A DNA stretch of 28,969 nt from Chloroflexia bacterium (GTDB taxonomy: Bacteria > Chloroflexota > Chloroflexia > QHBQ01 > JADMIH01): NCBI GenBank assembly GCA_025927935.1, contig JAICKM010000008.1:1-28969 (forward strand), in the 5' to 3' direction. The notes below the pieces were generated by a model, which worked only from the letters and a program-made list of their open reading frames with translations, was not told where the DNA came from and made no database searches. This document shows positions 24,719 through 28,969 of the stretch, piece by piece. Each line of letters opens with the position of its first letter. Position 1 is the stretch's first letter. Made by a program: the position numbers and the translations under genes.

Positions 24719-26173
24719 TTACCAGCCCGCGGGCAACTGCTGGAAGACCAGGCGCTTCACGAGGTTCGCCGCAATTGGGTCCTCGATCAGGTCCGGGCCG
24801 GGCATGTCCCAGGTTTTGATCAGCGCGTCGATGCGCCGGCCCAGCGCCGTCTCAAAGACCTGGCGCACCGTGTGTTTCGGATCGCGGGCGCTCGGGATGC
24901 TGTCCAGGCCCGCGTAGGTGGACAGGTCGGCCTTGAGCGCGGGGTCGCTGTCGGGATCGTAGAAGCCCGCCGGGCGGGCGGCGTCATAGGTGATCTGCAA
25001 AGTCTGTTGCAGCATGCGTTGGGCGTCGGCAGCGCCGCGGCGGAAGTCATATTCCCGGAAGCGACGGTCGAGAAACGCGCCCATGGCGTGCAGGTGGTTG
25101 CCGTGCAGCCGGCTATCGCTCGCCTGGGGCATGACCAGCGCGAAATTGCCGAGCAAATCCACCGGCGCTTCGTCCACGCCGGGGATGGCCCGATCGCCGG
25201 TCGTGGTAGGCGTGGGCGTGCCGGACGCGGGCAGCCCGCCCTGCGACGGAAAGATGATTTCGTTCTGGAACTGGAGCGCGCTGCTCTCGGTCATCACCGC
25301 GCTCAGCATGCCGAGCGCATGGGGGACGAACCGCGGATACGGCGGGTTCAGATCGGGCGGATTGGGGCCGCGATGCCACGGGTTGACCACGACCACCACG
25401 CGATTGTCGCGGTTCGAGTCGTGCTTGCGGGCATGGTACCAGGCCAGGTCCACCGGCAGGTTATTGAACGTGCCGCCATCCGCGTACCAGAAATGGGCCT
25501 CGCCGGGGAAAGTCGGTTTCTGGATATAGTGCGTGTCGTCGAACGGCTCCCCGACGCGGCGCGCGAGTTGGACCAGCGGGAAGACGAACGGGATGGCCGC
25601 CGAGGCCCGCGCCACTGTGCTGATGCGCCCCCACAGCGGGTCGGTCGGGCCGATCTGGTTGGTGAGATAGAACGTCTCCTGCTCGGCGTTGCGGTACTGG
25701 ACATACGGCTCCTCGCGCCCCGCCGCCGGTTGGCGGATACGCGAGACATAGGGCAACGAACTGGTATTGGTAATGGTCATGGCGACGGTCAGGTTGGGGG
25801 CGCAGAACGGGGCGCGGGTGCCCTGATCCTGCGCGTTGGGCCAGGCCAGCGCCTGCTGCGCCAGTTCCTGCAACCGCCGCCCGTTGAGCACCGACGGCCA
25901 GACGCCGGTGGGCACATCGGGCGCCAGCAGATCGACGATATCGACGTTGTCCACCCACACATCGTGCAGGGCCGTGTTGCCGCCTTTATAGAGCAACCCA
26001 TGGGCGATCAGCGCGGACGTGGTGGCGCCCGCCGAGGCGCCGGTGATGATATCGATCTCATAGGCATCCGCCGCCGCGGCGAAGCCCTTCAATAGCTCGT
26101 CGAGCGCGCCCGACATATACGCGCCGAGCGAACTGCCGCCGCTCAACACCAGGGCGACCTGTTTCTTTGCCAT
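24719..26173 (-). CDS. Patatin-like phospholipase A (promoter-distal copy)
   Basis: This 484-residue protein starts MAKKQVALVLSGGSSLGAY, with an oxyanion-hole Gly-rich loop (SGGSSLG, 11-17). The nucleophile elbow GASAG contains S47, and the catalytic Asp lies in YADGGTFNNLP (D232), completing the Ser-Asp dyad. There is no signal peptide, so it is probably cytoplasmic or peripherally membrane-bound. Patatins release fatty acids from phospholipids or other acyl esters. The long C-terminal part (about 260-484) exceeds the minimal patatin fold and includes a helical RRFREYDFRRGAADAQRML block shared with the neighbouring copy; it matches large bacterial 'patatin-related' proteins. GGAGGG about seven bases upstream supports the ATG at 26173. 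It follows the second copy by 51 bases on the same strand. Confidence 0.88.
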   Translation of the reverse strand: MAKKQVALVLSGGSSLGAYMSGALDELLKGFAAAADAYEIDIITGASAGATTSALIAHGLLYKGGNTALHDVWVDNVDIVDLLAPDVPTGVWPSVLNGRRLQELAQQALAWPNAQDQGTRAPFCAPNLTVAMTITNTSSLPYVSRIRQPAAGREEPYVQYRNAEQETFYLTNQIGPTDPLWGRISTVARASAAIPFVFPLVQLARRVGEPFDDTHYIQKPTFPGEAHFWYADGGTFNNLPVDLAWYHARKHDSNRDNRVVVVVNPWHRGPNPPDLNPPYPRFVPHALGMLSAVMTESSALQFQNEIIFPSQGGLPASGTPTPTTTGDRAIPGVDEAPVDLLGNFALVMPQASDSRLHGNHLHAMGAFLDRRFREYDFRRGAADAQRMLQQTLQITYDAARPAGFYDPDSDPALKADLSTYAGLDSIPSARDPKHTVRQVFETALGRRIDALIKTWDMPGPDLIEDPIAANLVKRLVFQQLPAGW

Positions 26174-26224
26174 GTGTATACCCTCCCCCTACTCTAATGA
26201 TGGGTCTACCGGCCGGTTACGCGC

Positions 26225-27676
26225 CTAGAGATCCCAGGCCGCGGGGAGTTGGGCGCGCAGATACGCCTTGATCAACGGCTTGACCGCGTTGTCCACGGGC
26301 GCCTCCACCAGCCCCGGCAACGGCAGGTCCCACGCCGCCAGCAGCGCGTCGATCCGCCGATCCAGCGCGGCCTCGAACACCTGCCGCACGCTGCGGTGGG
26401 CGTAACGCAGATTGGAACTGGGAATCTCGCCCAGCGCGGCATAGTCCGAGAGATCGCAGTGCAGGCGCGGATCGCTGTCCGGTTCGTAGAAATGAGCCGG
26501 GCGCTCCGCATAGCGGATGCCAAGCGTGGCGCGGGCCACCTGCCGGGCATCGGCGGCGCCGCGGCGAAAGTCGTACTCGCGGAAGCGGCGGTCGAGGAAG
26601 GCGCCGAGCGCGTGCAGATGGTTGCCGCGCAGGCGGGCGTCCACGGCCGCGGGCATGACCAGCGCAAACCGGCTCAGCACGGTGGCGGGCGGCGCGTCCA
26701 GGCCGGGAATGCCCCGCTCCGCCCCGGCAAGCGCGGGCGGCGGCATACGCGGCACGACTTCGCGCTGGAAGGCCCGCGCGCTGCTCTCGTTCAGCATGGC
26801 GCCGAGCAGCCCGGCGGCTTGCTCCAGCAGCGTCGGATAGGCCAGGTTCGGGGCGGGCAGCTTGAGATTGGGCCGCCAGGGGTTGACCACCACGACGACC
26901 CGATCCTGTAGCACGCGATCTTCCTGGTCGGTGCCCGCCGCGGCGCACATATAGTGCCAGGCCAGGTCCACCGGCAGGTTGTTGAATGCGCCGCCGTCGC
27001 AATACCAGAACCGGCGCTTGCCGGCAAAGCCCGGCGGCTGGAGGTAATGCGCGGAGTCCTCGGCCTGGCGCTCCAGTTGCACCAGGGGGAAGATGAACGG
27101 GATGGCGGCGGAAGCGCGCGCCACGGTCGCCAGCCGGTCCCATACCGGGTGCGGCGGATCATGCATGGTGGTCAGCACAAACGTCTCTTGCTCGGCGTTG
27201 CGCGACTGGACGAAGAGTTCTTGCCCATGCGGCGAGGGCTGAGCCACGTGTGAGGCATAGGGCAGCGCCGTCATGTTGGTGAGCGTCATGCCGACGGTCA
27301 GGCGCGGCGCGCAAAACGGAGCGCGCCGCAGCGGGCGGGCCGGGTCCCAGGCCAGCGACTCGCCGGCCACTTCCCGTATGCGGCGGCTGTTGAGCAGCGA
27401 CAGCGGCTCGCCGCGCGGGATGTCGGGCGCCAGCAGGTCGGTGATATCGACCTTATCCACCCAGGCCGCGCGCAACTCCGTCTGGCCGCCTCTATAGAGC
27501 AGTGCATGGGCGATCAGGGCCGCCGACGTGGCCCCCGCCGAGGCGCCGGTGATGATATCGATCTGGTACTGGTCGGGCACGGCGACAAACGCTGTAAGCA
27601 GTTCGTCCAGCGCGCCGGCGATATAGGAGCCGAGGGACACCCCTCCGCTCAACACCAGGGCTACTTTCTTCACCAT
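26225..27676 (-). CDS. Patatin-like phospholipase A (promoter-proximal copy)
   Basis: This 483-residue paralogue of the next gene is similar along its full length. SGGVSLG (10-16) forms the oxyanion loop, GASAG carries the nucleophile S46, and YCDGGAFNNLP carries D227. The shared C-terminal block RRFREYDFRRGAADARQ and the final TRP-containing tail (ending AAWDL) are also matched in the partner, so this is a tandem duplication with both dyads intact. AGGAG lies ten bases before the ATG at 27676, slightly long. It starts 24 bases after the NUDIX stop, which implies one transcript. Divergence between the copies suggests different acyl substrates or a heteromeric assembly, but neither is shown by sequence. 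Confidence 0.88.
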   Translation of the reverse strand: MVKKVALVLSGGVSLGSYIAGALDELLTAFVAVPDQYQIDIITGASAGATSAALIAHALLYRGGQTELRAAWVDKVDITDLLAPDIPRGEPLSLLNSRRIREVAGESLAWDPARPLRRAPFCAPRLTVGMTLTNMTALPYASHVAQPSPHGQELFVQSRNAEQETFVLTTMHDPPHPVWDRLATVARASAAIPFIFPLVQLERQAEDSAHYLQPPGFAGKRRFWYCDGGAFNNLPVDLAWHYMCAAAGTDQEDRVLQDRVVVVVNPWRPNLKLPAPNLAYPTLLEQAAGLLGAMLNESSARAFQREVVPRMPPPALAGAERGIPGLDAPPATVLSRFALVMPAAVDARLRGNHLHALGAFLDRRFREYDFRRGAADARQVARATLGIRYAERPAHFYEPDSDPRLHCDLSDYAALGEIPSSNLRYAHRSVRQVFEAALDRRIDALLAAWDLPLPGLVEAPVDNAVKPLIKAYLRAQLPAAWDL

Positions 27677-27700
27677 GCCGGGGCCGCTCCTGTACAGCTA

Positions 27701-28285
27701 TTAAAGCCTGCGCGGGCTGTTCAACGGATGGAGTCCGAGCAGCGCGTCAGCCACTACCCGTTCCAGCAGCGCGCGCTGCACCGCACCCAGCGGCAGCGCG
27801 AGCGCGGCAGCCGGCGGGTAGAAGCGCGCATCCTGCTCATAGTCATCGGCCAGGCGGGCCGCTGCATCAAATGTCCCGGCCTCCGCCCGATAGATCAGCC
27901 AGCAAAAATCGGGATAGGGATAAGGATACAGGGCGGGCCGTGGCCCCAGGTGATGCAACCGGCAAAAGCCGAGCGGTTGCAGCTCGCGGGGCCGCCAGCC
28001 CGTCTCCTCCCCTAGCTCCCGCCGCAACGTGGCCGTTAAGCTTTCCCCTACCTCGCGCCGCCCGCCCGGTAAGATATGTGGTCCGTCCGTGTTGCGCAGC
28101 ACTAGCACCTCGCCTGCCCGAAAGACCACGGCGCGCACCGAAGTCACATACGCCAGAGGCGGGAAATCTGGCGTCAAATATCCGGTAATGCGCAGCGGCG
28201 TCGCGCCGCCCGCCCAAACCTGGACCTCAGCGGCTAGCGGCGTCTGCATATCCAGAAATCGGGCAAGATCAGCAGGCAATCCCAT
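27701..28285 (-). CDS. NUDIX hydrolase
   Basis: The protein has 194 residues from the ATG at 28285. A complete Nudix box, matching GX5EX7REUXEEXGU, lies at residues 75-97 (GRREVGES...RELGEETGW), with the metal-binding REXXEE glutamates intact. An N-terminal segment of about 45 residues precedes the NUDIX fold. Family members cleave nucleoside diphosphates linked to another moiety (X), such as NUDP-sugars, dinucleoside polyphosphates or oxidised dNTPs; the substrate is not readable. The start is ambiguous: GGAGG directly abuts the ATG, which is too close, but lies six bases before an in-frame TTG at 28279. The ATG form could instead be leaderless from the -10 at 28292-28297. It is the first gene of the NUDIX-patatin-patatin cluster and ends with tandem stops TAA TAG. 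Confidence 0.85.
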   Translation of the reverse strand: MGLPADLARFLDMQTPLAAEVQVWAGGATPLRITGYLTPDFPPLAYVTSVRAVVFRAGEVLVLRNTDGPHILPGGRREVGESLTATLRRELGEETGWRPRELQPLGFCRLHHLGPRPALYPYPYPDFCWLIYRAEAGTFDAAARLADDYEQDARFYPPAAALALPLGAVQRALLERVVADALLGLHPLNSPRRL

Positions 28286-28291
28286 CCTCCG

Positions 28292-28300
28292 CGTATACTA
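28292..28300 (-). promoter_or_regulatory. Possible leaderless promoter at the NUDIX start
   Basis: TAG-TATACG on the minus strand, with the last base of the hexamer at 28292. Seven bases downstream is exactly the A of the ATG at 28285. No matching -35 is visible. The alternative is the upstream promoter at 28414-28450. Confidence 0.3.
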
Positions 28301-28413
28301 CTGCAACTTCCTGCACCCTATTGAGTGTAGTGGCCCCAATAAATCGCGCCGTACTCGTTGGTTTTGAGCGTGGACTATCCCAAATCGGTTATTGCAACCT
28401 GCACCGAGTAAGC

Positions 28414-28450
28414 ACAGCCTCATTATAGCACCGGTCGAGGCTGTTTGCAT
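28414..28450 (-). promoter_or_regulatory. Promoter with operator-like inverted repeat for the NUDIX-patatin cluster
   Basis: On the minus strand an extended -10 TGC-TATAAT (28430-28422) is a perfect consensus, with ATGCAA (28450-28445) 17 bases upstream as a weak -35. Perfect eight-base arms ACAGCCTC (28414-28421) and GAGGCTGT (28437-28444) flank the -10 box, placing a 31-base dyad across it as a repressor operator would lie. Predicted start near 28415 gives a 130-base leader. Confidence 0.5.
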
Positions 28451-28464
28451 GATCTACTATGCCA

Positions 28465-28557
28465 TAGTTATGTCAATCAACGGCGCTGATTGTTGCACGT
28501 GAAACACCCCTGCTACAGGCCCTTCCTTAACTCCAATCATTAGTTATGTCAACCAAC
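28465..28557. repeat. Direct repeat flanking the parS site
   Basis: TAGTTATGTCAATCAAC (28465-28481) recurs as TAGTTATGTCAACCAAC (28541-28557), one mismatch in 17, offset 76 bases. Each copy contains TTGACA when read on the minus strand, so they could be -35 elements or binding sites for one protein. The parS match at 28491-28506 lies between them. Confidence 0.65.
28491..28506. other. parS: parS site (ParB-binding centromere sequence)
   Basis: TGTTGCACGTGAAACA matches the widely conserved bacterial parS consensus TGTTnCACGTGAAACA at every specified base. ParB binds it and spreads to load SMC and segregate origins, and sites usually lie near the replication origin. It is in a gene-free, less GC-rich stretch, as expected for a real site. 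No parA or parB gene and no DnaA-box cluster is visible in the window. Confidence 0.75.
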
Positions 28558-28683
28558 ACAAAGCCTCAGCCCGGCCTTGCGGAGCAAAGACCTTCTGCCG
28601 ATACCATGCCACGCTATACAATACCCTCTTCCCTTCCCTACTGTCTCCCACGGGAGACACTTCGTGGAGTGGCTTAATCATCT

Positions 28684-28834
28684 GCGCGGGCCGGTTTCAA
28701 ACCCGCGCCTACAACCAACCGGAAGGCAAACTCTATCCAGACGGCACGGGCCGGTTTGAAACCCGCCCCTACAACCAAGGGGCATGGCAGATAGACGGGT
28801 TTCGCGCGGGTTGGTTTCAAACCGGCCCTCACAG
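28684..28834. repeat. Three diverged palindromes at 60-base spacing
   Basis: GGGCCGGTTTCAAACCCG, GGGCCGGTTTGAAACCCG and GGGTTGGTTTCAAACCGG begin at 28688, 28748 and 28808. Each continues into a CCTACA/CTCACA tail. They belong to the dispersed family at 14383 and 19403. Intervening segments of about 30 bases are unrelated to one another. Confidence 0.8.
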
Positions 28835-28969
28835 TGGGCAGATCAGCAACTCAGTCAGACGTGCGCTTGTTAACCTGAGCAGTCCCGATTAGGGTCGCCA
28901 CGGTTCCTGAAAACGGAGCGGGATGCCGGTGTAGGCTAGCGATCCCGTTCGTCTGGTGGCCCTGGATCG

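Larger units (their letters stand above)
28286..28969. other. Intergenic region at right edge
   Basis: This 684-base stretch holds the NUDIX promoter and inverted repeat (28414-28450), the direct repeat and parS (28465-28557), and three palindromes (28684-28834). I see nothing assignable in 28558-28683 or 28835-28969. A short open minus-strand frame ends at a TAA (28889-28891) and could be the C-terminus of a gene beyond the edge, but it is too short to call. Confidence 0.6.

Noticed and set aside
24569..26095. Plus-strand open frame of about 500 codons beginning in the 24624 repeat
   Set aside because: It lies opposite the patatin gene, whose catalytic motifs are intact, and its start contains CHAERSEAS, the known signature of a translated intergenic repeat.
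28577..28759. 60-codon plus-strand open frame in the right-edge intergenic region
   Set aside because: It runs through two palindromic repeats, has no good ribosome site and shows no coding character.
28684..28834. CRISPR-like array (three repeats, 60-base period)
   Set aside because: Repeats are diverged palindromes belonging to a family dispersed elsewhere in the window. Only three exist, and there are no cas genes.
28851..28969. C-terminal fragment of a minus-strand gene at the right edge
   Set aside because: Two minus frames are open for only 27-39 codons, with ordinary third-position GC and no motif. This is insufficient to call.

Overview
The window is GC-rich bacterial chromosome. 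The gene set points to Chloroflexota: a cyclase-ATPase-TPR signalling giant, a GAF-rich HD-GYP regulator, a secreted protein with a Pro/Thr linker, and dispersed intergenic palindromes including the repeat that reads as 'CHAERSEAS' when translated. This assignment is inference from gene style; no rRNA or other phylogenetic marker is present. No tRNA, rRNA, insertion sequence, prophage or CRISPR-Cas locus was seen.

Layout. (1) 1-1529, minus: 5' part of a secreted/anchored protein, cut by the left edge. (2) 1530-2009: divergent intergenic region with the promoter of that gene and a possibly structured leader in front of (3) a 3,023-residue cyclic beta-1,2-glucan synthase-like enzyme (2010-11081, plus; GT84 + glycoamylase-like + GH94). 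(4) A small helical protein (11303-11728, plus). (5) A minus-strand series, in transcription order: a soluble-adenylyl-cyclase-like protein (18360-14539), a MerA/RclA-like flavin disulfide oxidoreductase (14355-12940) and a GH100-like glycosidase (12900-11737). (6) A plus-strand series with separate promoters: AadA-like nucleotidyltransferase (18581-19396), GT-C type membrane glycosyltransferase (19608-20999) and a MerR-GAF-PAS-HD-GYP-GAF3 regulator (21195-24563). (7) A minus-strand NUDIX-patatin-patatin cluster (28285-24719). (8) A less GC-rich intergenic region (28286-28969) carrying an operator-like promoter, a perfect match to the ParB-binding parS consensus, a flanking direct repeat and three palindromic repeats.

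Themes. Two nucleotide-second-messenger proteins occur: one probably makes cAMP (or cGMP), the other probably degrades c-di-GMP. Carbohydrate genes are the glucan synthase, the GH100-like enzyme and the GT-C protein. Several genes share an extended -10 promoter of the form TGnTATACT with a weak or absent -35. The most notable single items are the sAC-like split catalytic site, the parS site near the right edge, the inverted repeat around the -10 box before the NUDIX-patatin cluster, and a two-hairpin repeat placed just after the stop codons of two giant genes.
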